This document shows positions 1-13,221 of a stretch of 64,000 nucleotides of DNA, piece after piece; position 1 is the stretch's first letter, and each line of letters starts with the position of its first letter. The notes under the pieces are model-generated. The model made no database searches, was not told the origin of the DNA, and saw only the letters and a list, made by a program, of their open reading frames with translations. The stretch spans positions 434,001-498,000 of the forward strand of contig CAJJDO010000051.1 in the NCBI GenBank assembly GCA_905183005.1, written 5' to 3'. Both the position numbers and the translations under genes were made by a program. The DNA comes from Paramecium pentaurelia. Taxonomy: Eukaryota > Ciliophora > Oligohymenophorea > Peniculida > Parameciidae.

Positions 1-1256
1 CTAGTCTTTTTGCTAGGCCCTTTTTCATTGCCATTCTTTTAAAAGATGATTATGAAATTCACCTATAAGTATCTAATAATATTTGATTCAGAGCAGTATT
101 TTTTATAACCAGTTTAGCTAATATCATTAGTATGACTTTATACATTGTTGTAATTGAATAATAACCAAAAGATGTTTATTTAATTGCAACAATCTTAATA
201 TTTGAAGCAATATCAGCTCCCTTTATGGCTATCTTCTATTGCACATTTAATTATTATATTCGTAGTTTGTCTAATAAGAACAATGTTGGTATCTATTTTG
301 GAGTTGCTTATTCATTATTTTGTATGTAAAATCTTATAGGAGATATTTATGTGATATTTGAAGAAAAAATATACTAATATAATCAATACTTCTATTATCC
401 AATGTTAGGTGTATCACTTATCATAACTTTCTTATATTGGTTTATCAAAGAACCAGACTCATTGTCAAAATCAGTTACCAATTAAAGTATTGATTTATAA
501 TAGAAATTAAATGACCATTTATATGGTTCATATATGAATTATGATAATACTAAGATTAATACAAATAATAATGAATATATCAATCAATTTAAACTAATTT
601 GGAAAATACCAAAATTATACCCATAATTTGTATATCTAATTCCTACAATGATATCAATTGGAATGTTCACTGCCTTTAGTGTTGTTTATTCATAGGATAT
701 GATTGAACCTAATTATACAAATGTCAATTATTTGAAATAAGATATAGTTGCCAATCTAAGTATTCATGGAATTGGTTAATTCTTGGGAGGAATTCTTATT
801 GGATTACTTTCATATTCTTATGGATACTTGAATTTGTTAATGGTTTTATAAGTTTTTGGAGCTGTAACCTATATATTATCAGTAAATTGATTGTATTAAT
901 TAAGGATTGTTGGTGAAGCAGATGAGATCAATAATAATAAGAATAGTTTAGTTTATACTTTCAATTTTATGTCAGGATTATTAATATCTGCAGTTCAAGT
1001 ATTGACATTCTCTTATTGTGGATCTGAATATATTGAAAATAAGAATGTACTCTAATTATGTAATTGGATTTATTGTTGGAGTTTCTATTTCTTTACTGTT
1101 GTTATGAGTATACCTAATATACCAGGGACTCTCAATGAATATTTAATTATTAGTGTAAATGTATTTGGATCATTTATACTTGTATATTGTATATTGAATT
1201 TCATATGTTTATGGTTTCACAAAAGGAAATTCTTATAATTACGAGAAAATGAGTGA
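1..1256 (+). CDS. MFS/UNC93-like multi-pass transporter, 5' partial, one in-frame TGA
   Basis: The left end is cut by the window. A 23-nt intron (69-91) joins the first exon to a run of hydrophobic helices (AVFFITSLANIISMTLYIVV, then a helix around ISAPFMAIFYCTFNYYIRSL). The stretch NNVGIYFGVAYSLFCMQNLI resembles the loop and helix of UNC93/MFS proteins, and IGQFLGGILIGLLSYSYGY is another typical glycine-rich helix. A hydrophilic loop (about 490-600) separates two helix bundles, as in 12-TM MFS carriers. The reading frame is continuous to TGA at 1254-1256 except for a TGA at 888-890, between YILSVN and LYQLRIVGEAD. I found no intron of suitable length and phase that removes it. The gene is either a recent pseudogene, read through, or carries a sequence error. 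Substrate unknown; family assignment is by pattern only. Confidence 0.6.
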
Positions 1257-1308
1257 ATGAATATATATATATATATATTAAATATATATAATAAATAATT
1301 ATAATTAA

Positions 1309-2337
1309 ATGTACAAGTACAACTTCGAACAAAACACTTAACATAGAATAGAAATCTTAGAATTAAATGATGAGAAGTGTAAATTCAGTTTTGAAGGTGA
1401 TTTGTCTATTGCAAATGCTATTAGAAGAGTAATGATAGCAGAAGTCCCTGTAAAATTTTGGACTAAAATATTAGGTCATGGCAATTCATTTTGTTGATAT
1501 TATTGAAAATACTAGTCCCCTATCAGATGAATTTCTAGCTTAGAGACTTGGTTTAATACCATTAGTTTCATCTGCTGCTGATAGCAAAATGTATGATTGG
1601 GAAGCTGATGCTGATTCAATTGATGATCAAAAAACAAAGGTTGTCTTTACATTAAGATAAAAAAATCTAAATGATGCTCCCTTAGAAATTACAAGTTAAC
1701 ATCTTGAACCTGAATTTGGATAAGTAGGTGAAATGGCAATTAGACCTGTTAGAATGTTTTCACCTATAAATGGAAAAGAAGTTGGAATTCCTATTACTAG
1801 ATTAGGAAAGAATCAATCTGTTCATGTTCGTTGTCATGCACTCAAAGGTTTTGGTAAAATGCATGCTAAATGGAGTCCAATTAATATTGCAACATTTAGA
1901 CATGAAGCAGGTAAATATATCATTTTATATATATATAGAAATTAATATGGATCAGACCTAATTATAATCCCTGTCACTTTCTGAAAAAAATGCCATTAGA
2001 AATTCTTGTCCTATGAATGTTTTTGCTATGGATGCTAATTAAGATCTTATTGTCAATGCTATTGAAAAATGTGTATTTTGTGAAGAATGTATTCGTAGTG
2101 TAATTATATTTATATTAATTAATAGGCTGAATCTATGAAAAAACCAAGATTGATCAAAATGCAACATAAGAAAAATAAATATATCTTCACTGTTGAAAGT
2201 GCAGGCTAATTAAAAGCTGCTGAAATAGTATAAAAAGTAAATTAATATTAATTATGTAGGCATTGATTGTTTTAAGAAAGAAGGTTGATGAAATATCATA
2301 AGATCTTAATTTTGCCTAATAATAATAACAGATTTGA
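1309..2337 (+). CDS. RPB3: RNA polymerase II subunit RPB3
   Basis: Predicted 308 residues after removal of four introns (1450-1474, 1911-1938, 2100-2125, 2237-2259). RPB3 is the alpha-like subunit that pairs with RPB11 to nucleate RNA polymerase II in the nucleus. The N-terminal alpha motif is clear: LSIANAIRRVMIAEVP, followed by SPLSDEFLAQRLGLIPL. The insert domain contains HALKGFGKMHAKWSP, typical of RPB3 rather than the AC40 paralogue, and a zinc-binding pattern SCPMNVF followed by CVFCEEC. A C-terminal dimerisation helix contains LKAAEIVQKALIVLRKKVDE. Start is the first ATG after an AT-rich 52-base gap. Length is close to the usual 270-320 residues. Ends in a short poly-Q. Confidence 0.93.
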
Positions 2338-2432
2338 AAATTAATTTTATTATTGTCTAGTATATATTTATATATATAATTTAAATAAGTCTATAATCAG
2401 TTCCTAAAAATAAATTTTACATCAAAATAATT

Positions 2433-2841
2433 ATGCTGTCGTGTGTCTCATTAAATTCTAAAGACAGTTTAGAAGAGTTTCTATAATTGTATCAGTGTAA
2501 AGATTCAAAGAAAAAAACTATTTTGAAAAGAGAACGAGAAATTGTTCAATACTTAAAAGGTCTAGGTCTTTAAATGAAAACTGACCCATTATCCAAACTA
2601 TAACGTATTGCTAAGTAAATCATCCATACAAAATAGTTTTGCAATTTAAAATGATATATCACCTGATTCAAATGATGAAATTGTCCTAGAGAGAAAATAA
2701 TTGAATGATGATGACAATGAATTTAACATTTCTAATAATCCTTTACTTAAAAGAGGTAGTCGAAAAATTATACGTACCTTCTCTTTTGAAGATAAGGATT
2801 AAATACTAAATGAAGATATTGAATCACATCATTTTGACTGA
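2433..2841 (+). CDS. small hypothetical protein
   Basis: About 128 residues after removing one 22-nt intron (2615-2636). The N-terminal half is basic and lysine-rich (CKDSKKKTILKRER). The C-terminal half is acidic and Asn/Asp-rich (SPDSNDEIVLERKQ, LNDDDNEF), with a small basic island (LLKRGSRKIIRTFSFED). There is no membrane segment or recognisable domain. It lies 95 bases after RPB3 on the same strand. The codon pattern, with TAA and TAG used as Gln, and the well-phased intron support a real gene. I do not recognise the function. Confidence 0.6.
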
Positions 2842-3197
2842 TTAACTATATATGTTAAACATTTTGTATTGGCTATAATAATTCAATTAGATTCTTGAAT
2901 GATTTAATTCTTTTAATGCATTTAATAAAAATTCTGGTTTGGATAAATATATTATGATAAGAATTTGCTAAGGATTAATAATGCTTATTAATAAATTCAA
3001 AACAGTGATTTTTACTTTTTTTTAATTATAGTCCTCTACAATAATATCAAATATAAGAATTTAGAACATAGAACTAATTACAAATATTATTAATTTACAT
3101 TTTCTTTTAAAGATGTATATGATAATATTTAGAACATCAAAAATTAATTCAAATCCATATTTTGTAAAAATGAATAAAATTAATTTTTATATACATT
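2842..3197. other. intergenic, nothing recognised
   Basis: AT-rich gap of 356 bases between two plus-strand genes. Codons in any frame are low-complexity and I see no intron-bounded exon, RNA gene or repeat. It presumably holds the 3' end of the upstream transcript and the promoter of the B-box gene. Confidence 0.5.
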
Positions 3198-4273
3198 ATG
3201 ATTTGCAAAATTGAATGCTAAATCCATAAAGGAGAAAAATTATCTGCTATTTGTGTGGATTCTTATTGTGTTGCCAATACTCAATGTTGTCCTCTATGTA
3301 TCAAAGAATTACATAATGTCCATGAACATAAAGTTGTGTCTCTGAATTCTTTATAATCATTTATTTCTAATCAAGAAAACATTAAAAAACAAAATCTTGA
3401 ATTTACATCTGTTAAATAACAATTAATAACCAATAGACTCTAATTAGCAGAGCTCACAGAAATGATTGATTCCAAAATTGAAAAACTAAACAAAAATTAA
3501 CTTAATTTCAATTTATCAATCGATTAACTGATGACTCTAGATTCAGAAGAATTACCAGTCCTTAAAATTTTACTTAATCAATATGAAATTCAAAATAATA
3601 CAATCATAGGAATCGATGAACAAATCAAATCGAAGATGGAAATGCAAATCTCTTAATTACTCACTTAAATCAATTTTTTAACTACTGAGTATACTAAAAA
3701 AATCAAATAAAACCTTTCCAAGCTTTCAGTAGAGTAATTTAAGGAAGAACTGAAATTTTCAGAAGTCAATAAACATAAACATATACAATTAAATGAAGGT
3801 AGAACAGCTACACTGACATAATAAATAGGATATGCTGTCATTTATAGTGAATAAAGCTTTGATCCTTCAAAAGAAAGCTTCAAATGCTCTTTCTTAATTA
3901 ATGTAATCTATAAATCTCTATACTTTAGAAACTATCATATGGTTTAGTTGGATTTGGCTCCTTAGAAGCTAGCAAGTAAATGCATTATCAAATCTATGAT
4001 TTCTCCAAAGGACATGGTTTCTATGCTCTTCATAACACAGGAGTTATTTATCATAGTGATGATACAACCGTCAATAACACCAAAATCAAACCTCTTACAT
4101 TTGATAAGGCAGATTCTATTGTTTGTTACTATGATGCTCAATCATAATCATTTACATTCTTTAAGGAATCCAATAAAAATGAAAAATACACAATGAAACT
4201 TAATGATTAATCTAAGAGATTATACCCAGTTGCCATTCTTTTTGGTCCAGGTGATTCTATATCATTTATTTGA
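3198..4273 (+). CDS. B-box-type zinc finger / coiled-coil protein with C-terminal globular domain
   Basis: 349 residues with one 26-nt intron (3903-3928). The N-terminal 45 residues carry a Cys/His array (CKIECQIHKGEKLSAICVD, then CCPLCIKELHNVHEHK) that fits a B-box zinc finger. It is followed by a long coiled coil (about residues 55-200) and a C-terminal domain (about 205-349) containing GYAVIYSEQSF and YGLVGFGSLEASKQMHYQIY, which looks like a SPRY/PHR-type beta-sandwich. This layout is TRIM-like without the RING. Role not known; such proteins in ciliates are a large, mostly uncharacterised set. A second B-box gene lies at 29290-30486. Confidence 0.75.
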
Positions 4274-5237
4274 ATGATATATAAATATTTTATTTATTTA
4301 TAATTAAGAAATCATTATAATTAATAATTGTATAATCAGCATCCTATATGATCTATATTCTTCTAATTATTGTATTTGAAGATTTATTATAGTTCAAATT
4401 AAATATATCCACTAATAAATTTAATTATATATCTGAAAAATTTATTTTTTTAATATTTCATCTCATAGGATCATAATATTATTCCATTATTATTATATAT
4501 ATCTTAATATTCTATCTATTCTATATTTATTGTATATACTATTATCTTTATTTAATTCATTTTTAATAATTTTCAAAATAATATATTTTAGAAACATAAA
4601 ACATTCTAACAATATTTGATTTATTTCTATTTTTATATTATATTCATTTTATAAAATAAAGATTTATTATTAATATATTGTTTTTAAGTATATAATAAAT
4701 CTAATAAACTATTAATAATATATTTTTATTCTCTCTTATATTTTGATATTATTATGCAATTTGATATTAATTATTGGACATGTGTTCACAATTTATTTCA
4801 ATAATAGTGTAATTTTAGAATAATTTGTTATAATTATAGTATGTAAATTTCTTTTTTAAAAATTATAAATAATTTATAAGTAATGAATTTACAATAAAAT
4901 GATTCTTATTTCTAATAACTTTCAACTTTATTTTATTAATAAGGAAAAAACAAATAAACTAAATAAAATTTTAGGTTTAGATATTTCATTATCTAATATT
5001 TCTCAAATTAGCAAAATATTATAAATAATATAATGAATTTCTTATATTAAATTTATTAGATTGTTTAGATATTATTATTGGATAAAATAATTAAATGGAA
5101 TCTATCATATACTATAGTTATGATTGGGAATGAGAATTATTTAATTAATTAATTTAGATCTATTTAATATCAATGAGAATAGGAAATTAATATATATATA
5201 TATTATATATTTTATATATATTAATAATTAATACAAA
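4274..5237. other. long AT-rich gap, possible decayed gene
   Basis: 964 bases with no convincing gene, unusually long for this genome. Most is nearly pure A/T. Around 4900-5037 a stretch reads MILISNNFQLYFINKEKTNK and then a Leu/Ser/Ile-rich tail, which looks weakly coding but has no partner exons. It may be a gene remnant or plain spacer. With TGA as the only stop, long chance reading frames are common here, so I do not call a gene. Confidence 0.35.
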
Positions 5238-8200
5238 ATGGGATAGTTTTTAGGGCATTTACAAAATGCATAACCTCCCCAATCAAATCCATTACTTAAT
5301 AATTCAATATCAAAATTACGTGAGTATCATGGGTCTTTTTAATCTGTTTGCGATACATTTAGTATAGATTTGACAGAGTTTGAATAGATATTTGGAAGTA
5401 ATGAAACGATGTTTTAAATATGGGATACAGACAATAATGGGTATTATAGTTAAGTATATGTTTAGATTGATCAATGCATTAGAATTATTTTCAGGATTGA
5501 TCATTTTTGCAGAGAGTAATTTTGAGGAAAAGGCGCGATTTTTATTTGATCTATTTGATTTTAATGAATTGAATTCTTTAAGTTTAGTATGAATTATGTG
5601 ATAACTTAAGATTGATTTGGATTTTATGTTATTGTCATGTGCAAATGCAACATTCAAAATAATGCAAATAAATAATGAAGTAAATGAGGAAGAAATTTCA
5701 GATTTCTTAAGTAATTTTTTTTCGGACAATTAAAGGGTAAATATAAGTTAGTTTTTGAAATGGTGTGTGAAGACAGAAGAAATTAGATAATTTTTATAAT
5801 TAATAAAAAAGGAAGCACCTGAATTGAAAGTAACAGCATAGATGGAATAATTGAGTTAGAAAATTGATGTTCTAAGATAAGTATCTAATAAAGAGTTTAG
5901 AAAGAAACTCTTATTACCAGATTCTAAACGTCCTTATTTTGATTAAAGGAATCTTGGGTATGAATAAGTAAGTATTCTAGATCTATTTTATCTTCAAAAG
6001 CATATCATTCTAAAATCTAATGGATTAGTAGTTTGGCAAAGAAGGTTTATGCTCCATAACCATAAGTATTTTAGAAAGATGTTTATGCTAAAATGAATTG
6101 GGTGTATGGATTTAGAGGTAAAGATGTAAAAAGACCATTACTTTATATAAAAGTGTAATCTAATACAGATAAAGCATTAAATGAAAAGATGGTATTTTTT
6201 ACAGCTTGTATAATAATTGTGTATTATCCAAAAATAAATGAATAACGACATTATTTAGAACATGAAAGTGAAGTGATAAGTGTAGCAGTAGCTAATAATT
6301 TGAGTTTGATGGCAAGTGGAGAATATGCAGAATAACCAGCTATACATATTTGGGATAATAATACATTACATAATATTGGAGTGATAAAGGGTGTTCATTA
6401 GAAGGGTGTACATTTATTGACATTTTTTGGTAATGATGAATTGTTAGCATCATGTGGAATAAGAGCAGCTTCTCCTATTTTGATTTATAATATTAAGGAT
6501 TTCTCTTTGGTACTTTCAACTTAAGTAAATGAATTTGCAGTTGATTTATTAACAATCAAGAATTTTGTTGGATCATTTGGAGGTATTTAACAAAGATAAC
6601 AATAAACAAGTTAATAAAGTTAACCAAATCCATTTAAGAAATATGAAAATTCTTTTGTTGTTTGTACAATTTAGTAGATAATTTAATTTCAATATTATGA
6701 TGGTCATTTTTTGACCAAGGAGATATATTTAGAATAATATAATTTATCATCACCTTTAACATGTGCTACAGCATTAAGTATTGTTGCCAAGGAACCTAAT
6801 TTAAAATCTTATTAAGATGATTCAGAAGAAGCTATAGTGATAATATCAGGACATTAGGATGGATCAGTAATTCTATGGGAGAGCTTTGAAACTATGGAAT
6901 AGATGACATCTTATAAGGATTAGATAGTGTGTATAACAAGTTATTAATATGGAATAATTATTGGGACTGATGCTAGTACTATCCATTTATGGGATTTTAA
7001 ATTTAAGAATAATATAAAGAATATAGATTTAACAGCATTAAGTTTTAAGTTATTTAGTTATGTTATAAGTGATATAGTAGTAGCAGGAGATAAATTATTA
7101 GTATCTACAACAGAAGGAGATGTAGTGGAGATATTTTTATAATAGAAACAAGAACATTAGAACAATTAATTTGTTAATAAATTAAAAGCTAATAGAATAA
7201 ATTATATTGTTTAATTAAGTGGAACATTATAGGCATTATGTATATTGGAGAGACCAGATAGTGATGATAAATTAGTATTTTGTGCAGGATCATAATCAAC
7301 AGTATATGGATTTTCATTAGAAACTCATGAAATTGTAGATGTATGGACTATTGGAGATTAAATATCATCAATGGATTGTATAAATTTTGAGGATGGAGGA
7401 GCTGTATTTGCATTAGGTACAGTATCAGGTAAAGTATATTTGAGATTGGATTGGGAAGAATCACCAAGATGGTATGATTTTAAACATTAAGTAAATGATT
7501 TAAAGTTTTCATCAGATACTTCTTGTTTAGTTTGTGCAGTATAAGATGCATTTGTTTATGTGTTTTTTTTGAATAATACTTCATATTTTTAGACTGCACC
7601 TAAGAAAATACATTTTGAAGGTGAATTTCCAATTTGTTTAGATTTTGTTGATGATTGTAAAGTATTTATTGTAGGTACTACAATGAAAAATCAATATAAA
7701 ATTGAATTACCTGATATGAAATCTAAATTGTTATCTTCAGAAAATGAGAAATTGAATTCAACTACTTGGGTATTATAATATCCTCTTACTTCAACTAGTA
7801 ATCAAAATTCAAAAAAAGAATAATTTTTACCTATTTTAATTGGAGGTGATGTAAAGATATTTTTAGCTGCAGGAGAAGGAGGATATGTATATTTTTGGAG
7901 AGATAGAGAATAATTAGAAACAAATTGTGGAGGATTCTTAAGAGGACATGCTAGTAATGTTAGTAGATTATAAATGACCAAAACTTAAGATGTATTTTAT
8001 ACTGTAGGAACTAATGATAATACATTAATTGAATGGAAGATTGATTTTATTAATGATTTAGCTGATTTCTCTAAACCATTTTAATAGGATGACAAATAAT
8101 AAATAAATAAACCTGGACTCAATAATTTCTCTATGGCTTCTAATAAATAAGATTTTAATTAAACTATTGATGAAATCTTCAAAAGAGAAAAAGATTATTG

Positions 8201-11200
8201 TTTCTTTTTAAATAATATTTCTGACAAATTCAGAGATAATTTTGTTTAATTTAGAGCTACCAATTAAAAAATGCTTAATGGATTACTTTAAGAACTCATT
8301 CCACCATTCGATAAAAAATAACATGTCATGAAAAGAGCACCACCATTATCTTTGACTCTTGATTATATTTATGGATTTTTGGCATATGAAAAAAGAAGAA
8401 CTCTATTTTATGTTCATTTCTATAATAAATAAGAAAAGAAGAAGAGAGGAGGATAACAATAATAAGATTTAAAGTCTGAATAAAGAAAGAGAATGGAGTA
8501 AATGAATTAATAAAGTATTATTTTACCTGTCTAATTCTAAAAAGAAATGCTCTTTGCTAAATAAGCATTATTACCTTATGATGATTCTCATAATGATTGT
8601 TAAAGACACTTTGTTTACATTACATCTAGAATTGCAGTTGTCTATAATCCATTAAATAATCAATAAAAATTCTATGAAGGACATAGATTCAAAATTACTT
8701 GTCTAGCTATTCATCCATTAAAATGTTTTGTGGCTACAGGTGAAAGTGCACCTAGACCTTGTATACATGTTTGGAATGTATTCAATACTGAACCTGTTAA
8801 GATCATTAAAACAAATCATAAAAATGGAATCTATGATTTAGTTTTTTCCAGAGATTCATTATTTATTGTTAGTATAGGCATAGATGAAACATATTCAATA
8901 TAAGTTACATCTTGGAAGAATGAAACCATTATAGCTTTTAGAAATTCAGGGACATTTCCTATCTGTTGTGTTATGTTCAACCCATACAATAGATATGAAT
9001 TTGCTACTTGTGGATATTAGAATATTACTATATGGTCATTATAAGGGAGAAATCTCATAAGAAGTTAAGTTATATTATCAGATGAAGTTAAATATTCAAA
9101 TGGTTGTTTTATCACTTGTTTAAGTTACATTTCTTATCTCTTAGGTGATAAAATAGAAAGTGACATTATTGTAGGTAACAACTTTGGAGATTTAGCATTG
9201 GTGGCTTGTGGTAAATATATAGTTGTTAAAGAGAGGTATAATATTAATTTATAATTATTTAGAGCACATTAAAAAATGATTAATTGTTTGAAGATATCTG
9301 AAATACTTGGAGATAAGGTTGTTATAATTACTTGTGGAGAAGATGAATATATTAAAATATGGGATACCAAATTTAATTTAATTAATGAATTCAATATCCG
9401 TAAAACTGGATTCTTTTAAGATGGTACTCCTGCAACTCGTGTATGATATATATTTATTATTTAGAATCTATCTGCATAATCAATTGATATATTTTCATGT
9501 AGAGTTCCTAAAAGACATTTAAATGAAGAGGAGGTAGAAGAATCACATAACTTATCTGTAATGTTAGTTGGAACAAGAAATGGTGATATCTTAGAAGCTG
9601 CATTTTAAGTAGAGTTTTAAGGATTAAAATTATAACAAATAAAAAAATAAGAAAGTCATTCTGATGATGAACATAGTAATTCTCATGATTCTAGTGGATC
9701 AGAATAATAATAAAGATAACCATATACAACAACAGAAACTTTGAAATTTAACTATTCTATATATATGAGATCACATCAATCATAAATATTGGATAACAAA
9801 TAATAAATAGATTTCTTTAGTAAAAAGATGTTTATTACTCTTCATCCTACTTAACCAATTATGGTATCTATGGGAGAAGATTAAAAATTAATACTTTGGG
9901 ATACTGAAAATAATTCATTATTATTTGTTAAAAATATGGGTATGACTCCTACTGCTATTCGATTGTCACCAGATGGAGATTTACTTGTGATTGGATTCTA
10001 AAATTCTATAGTTGTGATTATGGATTCTAAGATTTAAAAGAATGCAAATGGTAAAGTGAGTGAACGTTATTTGTTGCCAACCTTAGACATTATTATGAAT
10101 ATTAAAGATAAAGATAATAAGACAGCTGTTTTGAATATAGAATTTTCACATAAAGGAGACATGCTTGCCATATCATATGATAATGCTCGTAGTTAAAAGG
10201 ATATGTTTGAATCTAAGTTGGAAAAGGAAGGTTCATTCATATCTGTATGGGTTAATAGAGGTTCTCATCGTACATCAAAGTATAGAGCAACAGACAAGAA
10301 TTTATTTTTGAAATATACTGATATTCGTTGTCCTTAACTTAATGAATCATATTAGAATGATAATGATACTTATGGTATTGCTGCATATTTTATGACATTT
10401 AGTTAAGATGGTAATTATCTATTAATTTATTATCAATTGATAAATAATCAATATACAAGAATCAATAATGATCCATAAGGTGTTTATGTAATATGGGATC
10501 TAAATTCAAATACTTCAGTAAAAAATTGGGAAACAATCAAAAACATTTAATGGAAGAAGTTGAATTTCCCAAATAGTTTACATTCATAATATCAATTTTA
10601 TGATTCATTAATAGGTGATCCAAAGTAAGGTTAAGAACAAGAGACAAATTTAGCTAATGAAATATTCATTAATCCTGTAATGTCAGTGATGGTAGATATA
10701 TCTCCATTTTTAATTTGTGGAAGTACAAATGGTGATTTGCATTTGGTTAAATCTTCTTGTCTCTTTTATGATAAAGATTTCATTACAGAGATCAGTAAAA
10801 AGTAAAAATGTTTGGCTAAGTCATATTCTGCTCATGTTTCATTTGTGAATTAGATAGAAACTCATTAGAATGCTTAATATCTATATACTACAGGTATATT
10901 GGATGAATGTATTATGAAATGGAAATTAACAGAAGAATAATAGAATTGGGACTTAGATAATTTAATATATGATAAGAAACAAGCTGATTTGTTTTAAGAA
11001 GTGTAAGAGAAAGAGAAATTCAAAAGTTTATTTTCAGAATTACTACCTTTACGTAAAGGAATATCGGATAAGGTGAAGAATGTTGATGACACTAAATAAC
11101 CTGAAGTAGAACTCAAATTATAGAGTATTATAGGGAGAAGAGCTTTTACGAGAAGAAACAATCTATTTTATGATTATGATGAAAGATTGATTTATGTGGC

Positions 11201-13214
11201 AGGATGCAATTTAGTAATTGCTAGTTTAGATGATGATGATGAATAGGAAGATAAGATTACATCTTAATTCAAAAAATACAATATTGGATAATAATAATCA
11301 GAGAATAATTCAGTTTTTTAATAATTCATAAAATTAGATTAATCAGATACATCATCATCTCCTGAGATATCATGTATTACTTTAAGTTAAGATAAAAAGT
11401 TATTGTGTGCAGGTACTATTGAATTGAAGGCTAAATTATTGATATGGGATATATGTTCAAGAACTTGTGTTAAGAATATAGTAATAAATAATGTTGGAAT
11501 GATTATGAATATTAAATTTGCTTATGATAATAGACATCTTATATGTAATGCAATCACTTAAGAATATAGATAAGAAATATTGTTGATAGATTCAGAAAAT
11601 CATTAAGTTTTGGGAGTAGTCACTTATTCATATTCAATACCTTATAAGATTAAAGATTTAGAATTCTATCCTAATAGTGTTTTTAGATTTGTAACATGTG
11701 GAGTTTAGCATATGTCTTGTTGGTAATTTGCAGGAGGTTAATTAACATTTTAAGCAATGGAAATTGAGAATCCAAAAGATTTAGTAGAATTGGTAGATAA
11801 TTAAAATGATGAATAAGAAGGAGTTTAAGATAATGATTAAGAAGATGGTTTAAGAATAACATTTTTAACTGTGATATTTGTTTAAGATGCAATTATTACA
11901 GCAGGTGAAGATGGTTTCATTTATGTTTGGGATGATAAAAAAATAAATAAGAAATAAAAAGCTCATCCAGATTAACCTATATTTTGTTTATATACTAGTA
12001 AAGATTCTTCTATGTTTGTATCTGGAGGTATGGATGGACGTGTTATTTTATGGTCTTTGAGTAAATCTGAATATTCTTATGTTGTGGAAAAGATATATGA
12101 ATATAGTATAGCTAATGAATAATTACAGAAGACTGGATTGAATCCAAATTTACATATTTAATCAGTATGTATTGGATAGAATTATATATTGGCAGGAACT
12201 AGAAGTGGTGATATTTATGAATTAGTAAGACCTAATGAATCTGATTTGAAATGTAAATATATATATTTAATATATAGCATTAACAAAAATATAAAAGGAT
12301 ATGGTTAAATTAAGAATTAATTGTACTGATCATGATTAACCAAAAGTTGTTGCTTTTTCTGGTAATGCTTAAAAATTATATTCTATTACTTAAAAGGGAT
12401 TATTTGCAGTATGGAATTTAAGAAAATTAAAACGTACATATTCTTTTGCATTTGAAAAGGCAACTTTAAATTTAATAGTGTGCAAATTATCACCTAAAAT
12501 ATTTATAGCTTTTGAATAAGAAGTTATTGTTTTAAATGATCATGATTATAGTGTTAATACTAATTATTCTCTAAAATAGAAATCAGCTATTTCAGATATG
12601 AAATTGAGTGTTGATGAAAAAATGCTTGCTTTAGCTCTTGCAAGAAATTAAGAATAAAATGCTAAAATTGAAATATATGATGTTGAAAATGAAGAAAATA
12701 ATTTTAGATTACTTTGTAGCATTGACAATCTTAATACAAGTGTAGAATATTTGGATTTCTCAACTGATAATTTTTATCTATTCTATAAAGATGTCTTAGA
12801 TGAAACTGCATTAATAGATTTAGATCAATAGAAACGTATTAATAGTATGCATATGGAATTTGATTTGGAATGGTGTAGTGATGGAATCAAATTAGCTGAA
12901 AAAGCAAAAGGAGTACATTCTTGTTATACTGATGATAATAAAATTCGTAAAATTACTTTGATTGGAGAAAAGTCTATGGCTGTATTTTATTATATCTTAA
13001 CATTAAGGTTACTGATAATATGGGAACAATAAGAATTTTCAATTATCCATGTACTTCTGGATAAGGATATATGCGTATATATACTGATCATATGATGTAC
13101 ATTAATTAATGTGTTGCCAGTCCAGATAAAGAAACTTTGGTTACAACCTCAGAATAAGATAAATGTATAATGGTATGGAAAATACAGAAGGTTGATGTCA
13201 ATAATACATAATGA
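5238..13214 (+). CDS. giant EF-hand / HELP / WD40-repeat protein (EML-like)
   Basis: 2,609 residues, six introns (5441-5465, 5587-5610, 5958-5980, 9441-9464, 12253-12277, 12982-13007), all phase-consistent. The N-terminus (about residues 50-125) has an EF-hand-like loop, IWDTDNNGLINALELF, and a second, weaker helix-loop (LFDLFDFNEL). At about residue 260 comes NWVYGFRGKDVKRPLLYI, matching the HELP motif of EML microtubule-associated proteins. The remaining 2,300 residues are WD40 repeats with many recognisable blade ends (AIHIWD, SVILWES, YVWDDKK, RVILWSLSK), enough for several beta-propellers in tandem. EML proteins bind microtubules and tubulin; length and tandem architecture recall EML5/EML6, and ciliary axonemal WD proteins are an alternative. 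The EF-hand fused to a HELP/WD array suggests calcium input, which is inference. The gene converges on its neighbour with 7 bases between stop codons. Confidence 0.88.
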
Positions 13215-13221
13215 TATTTAA

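Noticed and set aside
5316..5729. Minus-strand reading frame inside the giant WD40 gene
   Set aside because: It is antisense to well-supported EF-hand-like exons with phased introns and has no domain of its own.
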